Assembly (NCBI RefSeq): GCF_036002945.1
Contig: NZ_CP108529.1
Location: 2,604,001 to 2,668,000 of the forward strand
Source: Streptomyces sp. NBC_01224
Lineage (GTDB): Bacteria; Actinomycetota; Actinomycetes; Streptomycetales; Streptomycetaceae
Length of the DNA: 64,000 nucleotides
Direction of reading: 5' to 3'
A program made the position numbers and the translations under genes. A model generated the notes under the pieces. The model had not been told where the DNA came from and did no database searches. It was given only the letters and a program-made list of their open reading frames with translations. How positions within the stretch are numbered: position 1 is the stretch's first letter; each line of letters starts with the position of its first letter. Of the stretch, positions 26,844 through 36,755 are shown in pieces.

Positions 26844-27767
26844 TCAGGCCTGCTCGGCGTCCGCGGCCGGAGCCTCGGCAGCGGGGGCCTCGGCAGCAGG
26901 GGCCTCGGCAGCGGCCTCGGCCGGCGTCTCGGCGGCGTCCGCGACCTTTTCGGTCTCAGCAGAGGTCTGCACCTCGGCGTCGGCCTTCTTGTCGCCCTCG
27001 AGCAGGTCGCGCTCCCACTCGGCGAGCGGCTCGCCGGCAGCCTTCTCGCCCGGCTTCGAGTCACCGGTGGCGGCACCGGAACGGGCGATGAGGCCCTCGG
27101 CGACGGCGTCGGCGATCACGCGGGTGAGCAGGGTGACGGAGCGGATCGCGTCGTCGTTGCCCGGAATCTTGTAGTCGACCTCGTCGGGGTCACAGTTGGT
27201 GTCGAGGATCGCGACGACCGGGATGTGGAGCTTGCGCGCCTCACCGACGGCGATGTGCTCCTTCTTGGTGTCGACGATCCAGACGGCGCTCGGCACCTTC
27301 TGCATCTCGCGGATACCACCGAGGGTCTTCTCCAGCTTGGCCTTCTCGCGGGAGAGAACCAGGAGCTCCTTCTTGGTGAGGCCGGAGGCGGCCACGTCCT
27401 CGAAGTCGATGAGCTCGAGCTCCTTCAGACGCTGAAGGCGCTTGTAGACGGTGGAGAAGTTGGTGAGCATGCCACCGAGCCAACGCTGGTTGACGTACGG
27501 CATGCCGACGCGCGTCGCCTGCTCGGCGATGGCCTCCTGCGCCTGCTTCTTGGTACCGACGAACATGATGGAACCGCCGTGGGCGACGGTCTCCTTGACG
27601 AACTCGTAGGCGCGGTCGATGTACGACAGCGACTGGAGCAGGTCGATGATGTAGATGCCGTTGCGCTCGGTGAAGATGAAGCGCTTCATCTTCGGGTTCC
27701 AGCGACGGGTCTGGTGACCGAAGTGGACGCCGCTTTCCAGCAGCTCCCGCATCGTGACGACGGCCAT
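26844..27767 (-). CDS. rpsB: 30S ribosomal protein S2
   Basis: A 307-aa ribosomal protein. Signature segments are [27 protein letters not shown] and [19 protein letters not shown]. The last about 60 residues are a low-complexity Ala/Glu/Pro tail with [11 protein letters not shown] repeats; such tails are common in Streptomyces S2 and absent from E. coli. ATG 27767 follows AAGGAGTACG. The 277 bases up to the divergent M23 gene must hold the rpsB promoter, but no box was convincing. Confidence 0.97.
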   Translation of the reverse strand: MAVVTMRELLESGVHFGHQTRRWNPKMKRFIFTERNGIYIIDLLQSLSYIDRAYEFVKETVAHGGSIMFVGTKKQAQEAIAEQATRVGMPYVNQRWLGGMLTNFSTVYKRLQRLKELELIDFEDVAASGLTKKELLVLSREKAKLEKTLGGIREMQKVPSAVWIVDTKKEHIAVGEARKLHIPVVAILDTNCDPDEVDYKIPGNDDAIRSVTLLTRVIADAVAEGLIARSGAATGDSKPGEKAAGEPLAEWERDLLEGDKKADAEVQTSAETEKVADAAETPAEAAAEAPAAEAPAAEAPAADAEQA

Positions 27768-28044
27768 GGCCGTACTCCTTGAGGTGCTCGGTTGTCGCGA
27801 CCGCAGGATTGCTGTCGCGCCTGACGCCCCGACGCGCCGTGCCACAAGGGACCGAGGAGCGCGGCCACCGTCCGCAGAGTGGGAGGTGGCGGGGCGTGCG
27901 AAGTCGACCCGGTGACCCGGATCGCCATAGGAAGTGTACGGGACAGGTCGGGTGCCGGGTGACGGCGCTGTCCACAACCGGTCGGTAGTCCACAGATCCG
28001 GTTCATGATCCCCGCGATCCCGGGCGGTGCGGGACGGTTCTGCC

Positions 28045-29070
28045 ATGCGATGCACAACGGATCCGACCGTTTCCCTTTTCAGGCACAGATTCCGCTTCTG
28101 CGACGCCGCGCTCGTGGCGCTGTTGGTCCTTCTCTCAGCGCTGTGCGGCGCGCCGGTCGCGGCAGCCGAGGAGTCGGCGCCCGCGCCTGTTCCCGCGCCC
28201 GCGCCCCCACCGGAGCCCCGGCCGGACGGTGACCGGTTGTGGCCGCTTGCCGGGCGGCCTGCGGTCGTACGGGGATGGGAGCCGCCGGCGAGTGCCTACG
28301 GACGAGGCCACCGCGGGGTGGATCTTGCCGCAGAGCCGGGCACGGCGGTGCTCGCCGCGGTCTCGGGCCGGGTCTCGTTCGCAGGGCGTGTGGCGGGGCG
28401 TGGGGTGATGGCGATCGAGGTGGCCGGGACCGGCGCTCCGCCGCTGCGGACCACGTACGAGCCGGTGCGCGCGCTGGTCGCGAAGGACGAGAAGGTGACG
28501 GCAGGACAAGTAGTGGCGGTCGTGGAGGCGGGGCCCTTCCACTGCACATCGGGCTGTCTGCACTGGGGACTGCGGCGCGCTGACGCATATCTGGATCCGC
28601 TGTCGCTGCTGCCGCCGGAGCTGCTGCGACGGGGCCCGTCCCGGCTGCTGCCGGTGTTCGGCGTGCCGGAGCCCCGGCCCTCGGCCGAGGGGGCCGGGGA
28701 GGGGGACGGACTCGCCGCCCCCGGCGTTCTGTTCGTCGGTGCCGCGGCGCGGCACCGACGTCAGTCCAGTACGCCCTGTACGCCTCGCAGGACCATGGCG
28801 ACGGCGGTGTCCGCGATCACGGCCGGCTCCTCCGCCACGCCGAGTTCGATACGCCTCACCGCGGCGTCCACCGAGCCCTGCAGCAGCATCGCCGCCAGTC
28901 TCGGCTGCTCGTGGCCGAGATCGCCGAGCGCCTCGACGATCATGGCGATGAGCCCGCCGTGCGCGGCCCGGATCTTCTCGCGTGCGCCCGCGTCCAGCTC
29001 GCTCGCCGAGATCGCGACGACCGCTCGGTGGCGGCGGTCTCCGACGAGGTCGAGCTGCCGTCGTACGTAG
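28045..29070 (+). CDS. Secreted M23-family protein with degenerate metal site and run-on C-terminus
   Basis: A 341-aa frame from ATG 28045 (GTG 28027 is also possible). Residues 1-45 are a signal peptide ([22 protein letters not shown]), followed by a Pro-rich linker. A LytM/M23 fold covers residues about 65-205. The HxxxD motif is present ([12 protein letters not shown]), but the usual second His of HxH is Cys ([12 protein letters not shown]) and the YxH region is YEPV, so peptidase activity is doubtful. Homology ends near [16 protein letters not shown]. The frame then continues for about 120 codons, of which 310 bases are antisense to the TetR gene. The tail is probably a run-on after loss of a stop codon or a frameshift. 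Confidence 0.7.
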   Translation: MRCTTDPTVSLFRHRFRFCDAALVALLVLLSALCGAPVAAAEESAPAPVPAPAPPPEPRPDGDRLWPLAGRPAVVRGWEPPASAYGRGHRGVDLAAEPGTAVLAAVSGRVSFAGRVAGRGVMAIEVAGTGAPPLRTTYEPVRALVAKDEKVTAGQVVAVVEAGPFHCTSGCLHWGLRRADAYLDPLSLLPPELLRRGPSRLLPVFGVPEPRPSAEGAGEGDGLAAPGVLFVGAAARHRRQSSTPCTPRRTMATAVSAITAGSSATPSSIRLTAASTEPCSSIAASLGCSWPRSPSASTIMAMSPPCAARIFSRAPASSSLAEIATTARWRRSPTRSSCRRT

Positions 29071-29351
29071 GCCTCGATCTTTCCCACGGGCGTGGCGGCC
29101 TGCTCCATCGCGTTCTCGACCTCGGCCGCCCAGACGGGGAAGTCGACGGCGCAGAGCTCTTCGACGACGGCCGCACGGGAGCGGAAGTACTCATAGACGG
29201 AGGACCGGGCGAGGCCCGTGCGTTCGGCGAGGGCGGGGAAGGTCAATGCCTCCGTCCCCCCCTCGGACAGCAGGGAGCGGGCAGCGTCCAGGAGGGCGCC
29301 GCGCTGCATGGTCCGGTGCTCGGCCACCGAGGCCGCTCGAATCCTGGGCAC
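28761..29351 (-). CDS. TetR family transcriptional regulator
   Basis: A 196-aa regulator. The N-terminal HTH spans residues about 15-60 (RGALLDAARSLLSEGGTEALTFPALAERTGLARSSVYEYFRSR). The C-terminal ligand domain is all-helical, with [28 protein letters not shown]. Start ATG 29351. It lies between whiG and the M23 gene, convergent with and overlapping the extended frame of the latter. The target and ligand are not predicted. Confidence 0.88.
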   Translation of the reverse strand: MPRIRAASVAEHRTMQRGALLDAARSLLSEGGTEALTFPALAERTGLARSSVYEYFRSRAAVVEELCAVDFPVWAAEVENAMEQAATPVGKIEAYVRRQLDLVGDRRHRAVVAISASELDAGAREKIRAAHGGLIAMIVEALGDLGHEQPRLAAMLLQGSVDAAVRRIELGVAEEPAVIADTAVAMVLRGVQGVLD

Positions 29352-29444
29352 GCATCCACTCTACGGCGACCGGTGTTCGGGAGGGCGGGTGCGGCCCCGA
29401 TCAGTGGCCGAAGCAGCCATGGCCGTCAGCGGCCACTGGTGGCA

Positions 29445-30281
29445 TCAGCGTCCGGCGTCGGCCAGTTTCGCGCGCAGTTGCAGCACCGACTTGGTGTGGA
29501 TCTGGCTCACACGGCTCTCGGTCACCCCGAGCACATTGCCGATCTCGGCGAGGGTGAGGCCCTCGTAGTAGTAGAGCGTGACGACCGTCTTCTCGCGCTC
29601 CGGAAGCGTATTGATCGCCCGGGCGAGCAGCCGTCTGAGCTCACGGTCCTCGGCGACCTCCACCGGATTGTCGGCGGCGGTGTCCTCCAGCGTGTCCATC
29701 AGGCTCAGCCGGTCACCACCCTCGCCGCCGACATGCAGCAGTTCCTCCAGCGCGACCACGTTCGCCAGCGACAACTGGCTGAAAACCGCGTGCAGTTCCT
29801 CCAGCGCAATGCCCATCTCCGCAGCGACCTCCGGCTCGGAAGGCGTGCGTCGCAGCTGCGCCTCCAGCGTGGCATAGGCGCGTTCCACGGCCCGCGCCTT
29901 CTGGCGCACCGAGCGTGGGATCCAGTCCAGCGCACGGAGTTCGTCGATCATCGCGCCACGGATGCGGGTGATCGCGTACGTCTCGAACTTGATCGCGCGC
30001 TCGATGTCGAACTTCTCGATCGCGTCGATCAGTCCGAACACCCCTGAGGAGACGAAGTCCGCCTGCTCGACATTGGAAGGCAGGCCCACACTCACCCGGC
30101 CCGCGACGTACTTCACCAACGGCGAGTAGTGCAGGATCAGCTGCTCCCGCAGCCGCTCGTCGCCCGTGGACTTGTATGAACGCCACAACTCGTCGAGCGA
30201 GGAGGGGGCGGGGGGGCGCACAGTGCCACGCGCAGCCGGTGGTACTGCCGCGCGGTCAGACCCGGAGGTGTGCTGGGGCAT
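29445..30281 (-). CDS. whiG: RNA polymerase sigma factor WhiG, sporulation-specific
   Basis: A 278-aa sigma factor of the FliA/motility type, which in Streptomyces commits aerial hyphae to sporulation. Region 2 is [25 protein letters not shown] and [41 protein letters not shown]. Region 3 is [21 protein letters not shown]. Region 4 is [44 protein letters not shown] 30281 ([15 protein letters not shown]) is chosen; an upstream in-frame stretch to 30422 does not look coding. In known species its activity is restrained by the anti-sigma factor RsiG with c-di-GMP. That partner is not in this window. Confidence 0.96.
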   Translation of the reverse strand: MPQHTSGSDRAAVPPAARGTVRPPAPSSLDELWRSYKSTGDERLREQLILHYSPLVKYVAGRVSVGLPSNVEQADFVSSGVFGLIDAIEKFDIERAIKFETYAITRIRGAMIDELRALDWIPRSVRQKARAVERAYATLEAQLRRTPSEPEVAAEMGIALEELHAVFSQLSLANVVALEELLHVGGEGGDRLSLMDTLEDTAADNPVEVAEDRELRRLLARAINTLPEREKTVVTLYYYEGLTLAEIGNVLGVTESRVSQIHTKSVLQLRAKLADAGR

Positions 30282-30523
30282 GTGGTGCCTTGAGCCGTTC
30301 TGCTGTGAAGTGCTGGGGGACTTATGTCTGAGTCGGAATTCATGTGAGCGTAGCGTGACTGAAGCGTCGCGGTCCGCGCAGGACAGTGGATCGGCGCTGT
30401 GCGATTCCGGCCGATCGAACATGACTGAGGTCCGAGGCCGTCGCCACGTGCGCCGGCCCCGGAGGCGTCACTGAAGGATCCGCCGAGGTCATCGGCATCA
30501 CCTTTTCACCCGAATGCTCCAGG

Positions 30524-31768
30524 TCAAGTACCGCCTCGCCGCGCGTCGCCATTGCATGTCGGTCTCGGCGTCAACCGCCATCCATCGCCATCACGTTCGA
30601 CGAACCCCAGTGAGTGCAGTTCGTACAGTCTGCCGAGCGCTTCATCGATGCTGGTTCCCGCACCGCGGGCCACATCGCGCCCGCCGACGGCGCCGCGGGA
30701 CGGCAGCGCGTCGAGAACCCTGGCGGAGACCTCGTCCAGCAGGTCCCTGGGGTGTACGGGGCCGCGTCTGGCCGGAGCGAGTTCGCCGATGTCCCCCACC
30801 AGTTCGGCGACTTCCGAGGCATCCGTCACCAGGATGCCCTCCCCCCGGAGGAGTTCATGGACTCCTGCTGACAACCCGCTGGTGGCGGGGCCCGGCACGC
30901 CCATGGTGAAGCGGCCGAGCCGCAGCGCGCTGCGCGCGGTGACCAGCGAACCGCTGCGGTATTCGGCCTCGACCACGACCGTCCCGCGCGTCAACGCGGC
31001 GATGACCCGGTTCCGAAGAATGAATCTGCGGCTGGTCGGATGATCGGACGGTGGTAATTCGCCGATGACGAGCCCCTGTTCCGCCATGCGTCCGATCAGC
31101 TCGGCATGTCCCCGGGGATAGGCGACGTCCACCCCGCAGGCCAGGACCGCCATCGTCGCCCCGTCAACGGCGAGCGCACCACGATGGGCTGCCCCGTCCA
31201 CCCCGAACGCCGCTCCCGACACGACCACCCATCCCAGCTCCGCGAGCCCCGCGCCGAGGCTCGCCGCCATATGGGATCCGTACGGTGTGCAGGCACGGCT
31301 GCCGACCACGGCGACCGAGCGCAGCGCCCAGAGCCGCAGATCGCGCGGCCCCCGCACCCAGAGGCCGGTCGGCCTGGCGTCTGCCAGGTCGTCGAGCTGG
31401 CTGGGCCATTCCCGGTCGCCGGGGCAGACGAACCGCCCGCCGAGCGCGGCGACCACCGCCAGGTCCCGCTCGGGCTCGGCGCTCTCGGCCCGTAACCGGT
31501 ATCCCTCCAGACGTTTCGGAGTCATTCCGCTCAGCCGCTCCGCGGCCCCGTCCCTGGTGGTGATCCGCCGTAACAGTTCGACGGCACCGCACTCGCGCAG
31601 CCAGCGGCCGCCGCGCTCGTCCCCCGGCTCCAGAATGCGGGTCAGCGCAGCACGCGCCAGCCGTTCCCGATCGCTCACCGCCGCCCCCGGCCGCGTGCCC
31701 CGCTCCGGGTCCCGCGCCGGAAGGCACCCCGGTTCCTGCCCCTGCCCAGGGTCCGGCCGCGGATTCAT
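30524..31768 (-). CDS. dprA: DNA-processing protein DprA
   Basis: A 414-aa DprA/Smf protein, which loads RecA on single-stranded DNA during transformation or recombination. The Rossmann core has SVAVVGSRACTPYGSHMAASLGAGLAELGWVVVSGAAFGVDGAAHRGALA, then PRGHAELIGRMAEQGLVIGELPPSDHPT and FILRNRVIAALTRGTVVVEAEYRSGSLVTARSAL. A C-terminal winged helix ends in LYELHSLGFVERDGDGWRLTP. ATG 31768 overlaps the stop of the upstream gene as ATGA. The arrangement yraN-yifB-dprA is conserved in actinomycetes. Confidence 0.95.
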   Translation of the reverse strand: MNPRPDPGQGQEPGCLPARDPERGTRPGAAVSDRERLARAALTRILEPGDERGGRWLRECGAVELLRRITTRDGAAERLSGMTPKRLEGYRLRAESAEPERDLAVVAALGGRFVCPGDREWPSQLDDLADARPTGLWVRGPRDLRLWALRSVAVVGSRACTPYGSHMAASLGAGLAELGWVVVSGAAFGVDGAAHRGALAVDGATMAVLACGVDVAYPRGHAELIGRMAEQGLVIGELPPSDHPTSRRFILRNRVIAALTRGTVVVEAEYRSGSLVTARSALRLGRFTMGVPGPATSGLSAGVHELLRGEGILVTDASEVAELVGDIGELAPARRGPVHPRDLLDEVSARVLDALPSRGAVGGRDVARGAGTSIDEALGRLYELHSLGFVERDGDGWRLTPRPTCNGDARRGGT

Positions 31769-33390
31769 GACGCTCCGGCCTTCGTCAAGGCGCCCCGTGG
31801 GATCCCGGTCCGCAGTTCCAGCGCCACCGCGATGTCGGAGGCGTCCGGGCGGTCGGCACCGCGCAGATCGGCGACCGTCCACGCCACCCTGAGCACCCGG
31901 TCCAGGCCCCGTGCGGTGAGCGCGCCCCGTTCCATGTCCCGTTCGGCCTCCATCAGCGCGCCCGGCGCCACGACCAGCCGGGTCCGCAACTCATGGCCGG
32001 GCACCTCGCTGTTGGTGGTCCACACGGTGCCGGCCAACCGGTCCGCCGCCCGCGCCCTGGCCTCCCGGACCCGGGCCGCGACGGTGGCCGTCGACTCACC
32101 CCTGCCGCCCTGCCCCATCAGGTCCTCGCGCCTGACCGGGTCGACAACCACCCTCAGATCCACCCGGTCCAGCAACGGTCCGGAGAGTCTGGCCTGATAG
32201 CGCCGGACCATCGAGGGCGCGCACTCGCAACCGGCACCGCTGAGGGTGTGCCGGCCGCACGGGCAGGGATTGGCGGCCAGCACCATCAGGAATCTGGCGG
32301 GCAGCCGCACCACCCCGGCGCTGCGTGCCACCACCACATGCCCCGACTCCAGCGGCTGGCGCAGCGCATCCAACGCCCGCACGGAGAATTCCGGCGCCTC
32401 GTCCAGAAAGAGAATGCCCCGGTGGGCCAGAGAGACCGCACCGGGCCGCGGCAGCCCGTTTCCCCCGCCCACCAGCGACTGCATGGTCGCCGAGTGGTGC
32501 GGTGCGCAGTACGGCGCCCGGGTGACCAGTGGTTCCCCCGGCGGCAGAATGCCTGCCACCGAGTGCACCGCGGTGACTTCCAGGGACTCCTTCCTGGTCA
32601 GCATCGGCAGAATCGCCGACAGCCTTTCGGCCAGCATGGTCTTGCCGGCGCCCGGCGGTCCGGAGAGCAGCAGGTGGTGACCGCCCGCCGCGGCGACCTC
32701 CAGCGCCTTGCGGGGCCGCTCCTGCCCCGCCACATCCGCCAGATCCGGCGGGTTGCCATCACCCTGCCCGGGCACCCGGGCGAGCCCGGTGCCGATACCC
32801 GCGCCGGGCACCATCAGCCCGGCCAGCATGGTGTCGGGGCGCCCTTCGTCGTGTGCCTGCCGCTCGTCCGGCACCGGCTCGTCGCAGAGCACCGCGATCA
32901 GCTGCCGCAGGCTCCGTACCCCGAGGACCGAGACCCCGGGCACCAGCGCCGCCTCCCCCGCGGTCTGCTCGGGCACGACGACCTGGCGGTACCCGGCCTC
33001 TGCCGCGGCGAGCACGGCAGGCAGCACGCCGCGCACCGGCCGCACCCTGCCGTCCAGCCCGAGCTCACCGATCATCACCACATCGGCGATGGAGGCCGGG
33101 TCGATCCGCTCGGCCGCGCCCAGCACCGCACAGGCAACCGCCAGATCGAAACCGGAGCCGCCTTTGGGTACGGAGGCCGGTGACAGGCCCACCGTGAGCT
33201 TCTTCTGCGGCCACTCGGCCCCTGAGTTCGCAACCGCGGCCCTGACCCGGTCCCGGCTCTCCACCAGGCTCTTGTCCGGCAGCCCCACCAGGGTGAATGC
33301 GGCCACCCCCGCCTCCAGGTCCGCCTGGACCTCCACCACCACACCCTCGACGCCGACGAGCGCCACCGAACACGCCCGAGCGAACCCCAT
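31765..33390 (-). CDS. YifB-family Mg-chelatase-like AAA ATPase
   Basis: A 541-aa ATPase of the YifB/ComM family; ComM acts in branch migration during natural transformation. The N-terminal Lon-like domain has VGLPDKSLVESRDRVRAAV. The AAA core has Walker A LLSGPPGAGKTMLAERL, Walker B ILFLDEAPEF and the zinc-binding segment NPCPCGRHTLSGAGCECAPSMVRRYQARLSGPLLDRVDL. It overlaps dprA by 4 bases and yraN by 1 base, so the three are coupled. Confidence 0.94.
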   Translation of the reverse strand: MGFARACSVALVGVEGVVVEVQADLEAGVAAFTLVGLPDKSLVESRDRVRAAVANSGAEWPQKKLTVGLSPASVPKGGSGFDLAVACAVLGAAERIDPASIADVVMIGELGLDGRVRPVRGVLPAVLAAAEAGYRQVVVPEQTAGEAALVPGVSVLGVRSLRQLIAVLCDEPVPDERQAHDEGRPDTMLAGLMVPGAGIGTGLARVPGQGDGNPPDLADVAGQERPRKALEVAAAGGHHLLLSGPPGAGKTMLAERLSAILPMLTRKESLEVTAVHSVAGILPPGEPLVTRAPYCAPHHSATMQSLVGGGNGLPRPGAVSLAHRGILFLDEAPEFSVRALDALRQPLESGHVVVARSAGVVRLPARFLMVLAANPCPCGRHTLSGAGCECAPSMVRRYQARLSGPLLDRVDLRVVVDPVRREDLMGQGGRGESTATVAARVREARARAADRLAGTVWTTNSEVPGHELRTRLVVAPGALMEAERDMERGALTARGLDRVLRVAWTVADLRGADRPDASDIAVALELRTGIPRGALTKAGAS

Positions 33391-33749
33391 CAGGCCACCC
33401 CCCGTGCATGCTGGGCGACGGGTGCTCCGCGCCTGGGCAGCACGACGCCGACCAGGTCGATCCGGACCCCACCGGGCGGCGGACCGCCGTGCCGGTGGAG
33501 CCAGATCCCGGCCAGCCTCCGCAGCCGCTCAGCCTTGACCGGTGTGACGGCTGCCATCGGATGCTCGAAGGCACCTGCCCTGCGGGTCTTCACCTCGCAG
33601 ACCACGAGTGCGTCGCCGTCCATCGCAACGATGTCGATCTCACCGGCACGACAGCGCCAGTTCCGTTCCAGTACGGACATGCCGGCGTCGGTCAGCAGCC
33701 GCGCCGCCAGATCCTCGCCGTACCGCCCGAGTGCCCCCCGTGCGTTCAT
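33390..33749 (-). CDS. YraN family (UPF0102) nuclease-fold protein
   Basis: A 119-aa protein with the restriction-endonuclease-like core of the UPF0102 family. It has the N-terminal [39 protein letters not shown], and EVKTRR, which holds the E-x-K catalytic residues. The start ATG 33749 and the overlap with the next gene fit the conserved operon. The biological role is not established, though its constant place beside yifB and dprA suggests DNA recombination. Confidence 0.9.
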   Translation of the reverse strand: MNARGALGRYGEDLAARLLTDAGMSVLERNWRCRAGEIDIVAMDGDALVVCEVKTRRAGAFEHPMAAVTPVKAERLRRLAGIWLHRHGGPPPGGVRIDLVGVVLPRRGAPVAQHARGVA

Positions 33750-33875
33750 ATCGGCACCACCTCCGGCACCGACTCTGACGCGTCCGGTCCCAGCTGGTGG
33801 ATCTTGGTGGACAACTCCGGGATTGTGGATAACTCAGCCACCCGGAAGTGGGAATCAATCCCCCGGAAAAAGGGC

Positions 33876-34184
33876 TCAGCCACCCGGAAGTTCGAGATCG
33901 CTCTTGTTGAGCTCCTCGATGTTGACGTCCTTGAACGTCAGCACCCGTACCTGCTTGACGAACCGTGCGGGCCGGTACATGTCCCAGACCCAGGCGTCCG
34001 CCATGGATACTTCGAAAAACACCTCACCCTGAACCGAGTGCACCTGCATCTCGTAGTCGTTGGTGAGGTAGAAGCGCCGTTCGGTCTCGATCACATATTT
34101 GAACAGACCGACGACATCTCGGTACTCCCGGTAGAGCTTCAGCTCCATCTCGGTCTCGTACTTTTCGAGGTCCTCGGCGCTCAT
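33876..34184 (-). CDS. DUF2469 family protein
   Basis: A highly conserved actinobacterial protein of 102 aa with unknown function. It begins MSAEDLEKYETEMELKLYREYRDVVGLFKYVIETERRFY and ends VLTFKDVNIEELNKSDLELPG. ATG 34184 is chosen; ATG 34190, two codons earlier, lies only 4 bases after AAGGGGA. The gene stands between the NUDIX gene and yraN and probably belongs to the operon that starts with sipZ. Confidence 0.92.
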   Translation of the reverse strand: MSAEDLEKYETEMELKLYREYRDVVGLFKYVIETERRFYLTNDYEMQVHSVQGEVFFEVSMADAWVWDMYRPARFVKQVRVLTFKDVNIEELNKSDLELPGG

Positions 34185-34248
34185 TGGCATGTTCCCCTTC
34201 AGCCGTACGTGCCCCCATTGTGCGCCAGGCTCCGGTGCCCCTGGGCAC

Positions 34249-34737
34249 TTAGGCGATTTCGGGAGCCAGAACCAGTGGCGTACGCGGAGGACCCTCGTCG
34301 AGCAGCGTGCGCAGCAGCTCGGCGAGTCTGGTCGGGTACACCGTCTCACGCGCCACCGACAGTTCGGCGGAGGTCCACCACCTCAGACCCGCGACGCTGC
34401 GCTGCTCCAGCCCGGTCAGCCCACTGGTATCGGTGTCGGTCTGCGTCGTACGGGCCAGGAAGTACCACTCGTCCTGGTTCCAGCGTCGCCCGTCGAACGG
34501 GAACGAGCACATCCGCTGCCAGAGCAGCGGGCCCAGCTCGACATCGGTGATCCCGGTCTCCTCCGCGAGCTCCCGCAGCGCGGCCTGTTCCCGGGTCTCG
34601 TCGCCCTCCAGACCGCCGCCGGGGGTGAACCACCAGGTGCTCTCGGGGTCCTCCGGCTCGAACCCGTGTATCAGGAGAATGCGGTCATCAGGGTCCAGGA
34701 GCACCACCCTGGCGACCTTCCGCTCCTCAACGCGCAC
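34249..34737 (-). CDS. NUDIX hydrolase
   Basis: A 162-aa MutT-type hydrolase. The NUDIX box is complete: GGGLEGDETREQAALRELAEETGI, with the metal-binding REXXEE as RELAEE. GTG 34737 is chosen (MRVEERKVARVVLLDPDDRILLIHG), which overlaps the end of the signal peptidase gene by 11 bases. From memory, in S. lividans sipZ is also followed by a mutT-like gene and two unknown genes, matching this order. The substrate is unknown. Confidence 0.92.
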   Translation of the reverse strand: MRVEERKVARVVLLDPDDRILLIHGFEPEDPESTWWFTPGGGLEGDETREQAALRELAEETGITDVELGPLLWQRMCSFPFDGRRWNQDEWYFLARTTQTDTDTSGLTGLEQRSVAGLRWWTSAELSVARETVYPTRLAELLRTLLDEGPPRTPLVLAPEIA

Positions 34738-35473
34738 CGGCAGGCACCCTTTCGCGCCTGTTCCGTGCCGACCGCGCGGACCGTGCCGCGATCGGGCCGG
34801 ATGCGGCACCGACGAGGATGAGCGCCACACCCGCCACCACGGCCCCGAGCTGCAGCCGCAGCGGTCCGGGCGACGACACCCCACCGGGGAAGGAGGCGAA
34901 GATCCGCGGCCGTCCGACCATGCCGCCCAGCGGCCAGGCGATGGCGTCCACCCGGGCCTGCACCGCGCTGCGCGGCACGGAGCCCTGCCCCGGGTCGTCC
35001 AGGTGGACCCGGGAGTCCAGCGAGGCGCTGCGCTCGTCCCCGAGCAGGAAGAGCTGCCCCTTGGGAACATCGGCGGTGAAGTCGTTCACCGAAGCGAGGC
35101 CCTTGGTCTGCAGATACGGTTCCTCAATGGGTTTGCCGTTGACGGTGAGCCGGCCCTTGTCGCAGCAGGCGATCTTGTCGCCGCCGATCCCGACAACCCG
35201 CTTCACCATCGGCATGTCACCCCATACCGGATCGGTGAAGACCACCACGTCGCCCCGGTGCACCTCGCTGCCGTCGATCCGCTGTGCGAGCACCCGGTCA
35301 CCGGCGTGCACCGTCGGTGTCATCGACTCGGTCGGCACGGTGTACGGCTTGTACACCACGGCTCCCCAGGCGAAGCCGCCGAGGAAGAGCACACAGCCGA
35401 CGGCCACGGCCAGCCCCGACAGCATGCTGCCGAGCCGGCCGTGGCCGCCATCCGTACGTCCTGTTCCACTCAT
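34727..35473 (-). CDS. sipZ: Type I signal peptidase, SipZ-like
   Basis: A 248-aa membrane serine protease that removes signal peptides from secreted proteins. One N-terminal membrane segment (LSGLAVAVGCVLFLGGFAWG) is followed by the catalytic Ser in VPTESMTPTV and the general-base Lys in MVKRVVGIGGDKIACCD. Box E is LGDERSASLDSR. A C-terminal hydrophobic anchor (LQLGAVVAGVALILVG) precedes an Arg-rich tail. ATG 35473 is used; TTG 35503 would add 10 residues. It heads the downstream NUDIX-DUF2469 unit, which identifies it as the SipZ position. Confidence 0.92.
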   Translation of the reverse strand: MSGTGRTDGGHGRLGSMLSGLAVAVGCVLFLGGFAWGAVVYKPYTVPTESMTPTVHAGDRVLAQRIDGSEVHRGDVVVFTDPVWGDMPMVKRVVGIGGDKIACCDKGRLTVNGKPIEEPYLQTKGLASVNDFTADVPKGQLFLLGDERSASLDSRVHLDDPGQGSVPRSAVQARVDAIAWPLGGMVGRPRIFASFPGGVSSPGPLRLQLGAVVAGVALILVGAASGPIAARSARSARNRRERVPAGAR

Positions 35474-35524
35474 CCCAGCGTCCCCCACCTCGGAGATCGA
35501 CAATCGCTGATCCGAGTCGGCACC

Positions 35525-36439
35525 CTACCCGGCGGTACGCCTGCTGGTCAGCCTCCGCCTGCGCCGGATCACGATCGGCACAGCGCCGGCGATACCGATC
35601 GCACCGGGCGCCGCGGCCGCCGCGGCACTCAGACCCGGCTGGTCGAAGGTGTCCGGGACCGGCAGCGTCGCCCAGCGGTTGATCGGCCACGCCACCACTA
35701 CGGCCCGCCCCACGACGTCCTTGACGGGTACAAAGCCCTTGGTCGCATCCTCGGTGTGATAGCGCGAATCCCAGGAGTTCTGCCGGTGGTCGCCCATCAC
35801 CCAGATCTTGCCTTCGGGCACCTTGAGCGGCCCGAAGGGCATGTCGTCGCACGCCGTGTCACCTGGGAAGATGTACGGCTCGTCGAGCGCCTTCCCGTTG
35901 ACCTTGATCGGGCCACCCTTCGCGCACTCCACGGTGTCGCCACCGACCGCGATCGTCCGTTTGATCAGGTCCTTCTCCTTGGACGACGGCATCAGACCGA
36001 TGAAACTCAGAAAGTCCTGCACCACGTTCGGCTCAGGAGTCGGCTCCCCGTCCAGCCAGTTGTCCGGATCATGGAACACGACCACCTCACCACGATCGGG
36101 CTCCCCGCCGAACCACGGTGTCAGCTTGTCCACCAGCACCCGGTCGCCACGCTGCAGCGTGTCCTGCATCGAGTCCGACGGAATCGAGAACGCCTGCAGC
36201 AGAAACGTCTTGATCAGCAGCGCGAGAACCAGCGCAATACCGATGAGCAGGGGCAGCTCCTTCCAGAAGGAACGCTGCTTCCCTACTCCCTTGCCGCCCC
36301 CGTCCGCAGCGTGGGCATTCGCGAGCGCGTCTGGATCCCGTGTCTCTCCTTCAGGATCGACGGCAGACTCAGCGGGCTGCTCGGGCCTCTTCGTGGGCTC
36401 TCCATGTCCAGGTCGTGCACCGGCAGCCACGTCGCTCAC
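35525..36439 (-). CDS. Type I signal peptidase, extra SipY-like paralogue
   Basis: A 304-aa signal peptidase. A polar N-terminus of about 55 residues is followed by the membrane segment LPLLIGIALVLALLIKTFLLQAF. The catalytic Ser is in IPSDSMQDTL and Lys in DLIKRTIAVGGDTVEC. Box E is MGDHRQNSWDSR. There is a C-terminal anchor (AAAAAPGAIGIAGAVPIVI) and a basic tail. It is very similar along its whole length to the SipY protein at 37328-38239 (identical runs such as QDTLQRGDRVLVDKLTPWFG), so it is a local duplicate. It makes five sip genes here instead of the four I recall as usual. Confidence 0.92.
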   Translation of the reverse strand: MSDVAAGARPGHGEPTKRPEQPAESAVDPEGETRDPDALANAHAADGGGKGVGKQRSFWKELPLLIGIALVLALLIKTFLLQAFSIPSDSMQDTLQRGDRVLVDKLTPWFGGEPDRGEVVVFHDPDNWLDGEPTPEPNVVQDFLSFIGLMPSSKEKDLIKRTIAVGGDTVECAKGGPIKVNGKALDEPYIFPGDTACDDMPFGPLKVPEGKIWVMGDHRQNSWDSRYHTEDATKGFVPVKDVVGRAVVVAWPINRWATLPVPDTFDQPGLSAAAAAAPGAIGIAGAVPIVIRRRRRLTSRRTAG

Positions 36440-36755
36440 ATCCAGTCCTCACTCTGCGTCCACACCTGCCCTCTGGGCCCTGTCCATTCACAGACCCACT
36501 GCCCCGAACAACGAGCGGGAGTTCCCCAGGGCTACTGCTTGTCCGACCACCTTGCCGTCTGCGGGCTGCCTGGCATCCCGGCCCACCCACCACCGACAAC
36601 CGCCCTCCGGTTGCTCAGCGTGCTCGTCGAGCAACCGGAGGGCGGTTCATCGTGCCATCTGGTACCCGCGTCACGGGCACCAGCATCCTTTATCGCGTAC
36701 CGGACGGCCTGGGCTGTCCGGCCCATCTCCGACCAGCGGAGACGGGGGACCGGGT
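36440..36755. other. Intergenic region upstream of the extra signal peptidase
   Basis: This 316-base gap has no gene. It holds the 19-bp-stem terminator at 36598-36647 and presumably the promoter of the extra signal peptidase, but no convincing -10/-35 pair was found. Confidence 0.5.
36598..36647. terminator. Long perfect hairpin terminator
   Basis: AACCGCCCTCCGGTTGCTC (36598-36616) and its exact reverse complement (36629-36647) form a 19-bp stem with a 12-base loop. It follows the small secreted-protein gene and insulates the extra signal peptidase downstream. Confidence 0.85.

Noticed and set aside
28911-30047. Plus-strand frame of 378 codons opposite tetR and whiG
   Set aside because: Antisense to whiG and the TetR gene, both of which have clear motifs.
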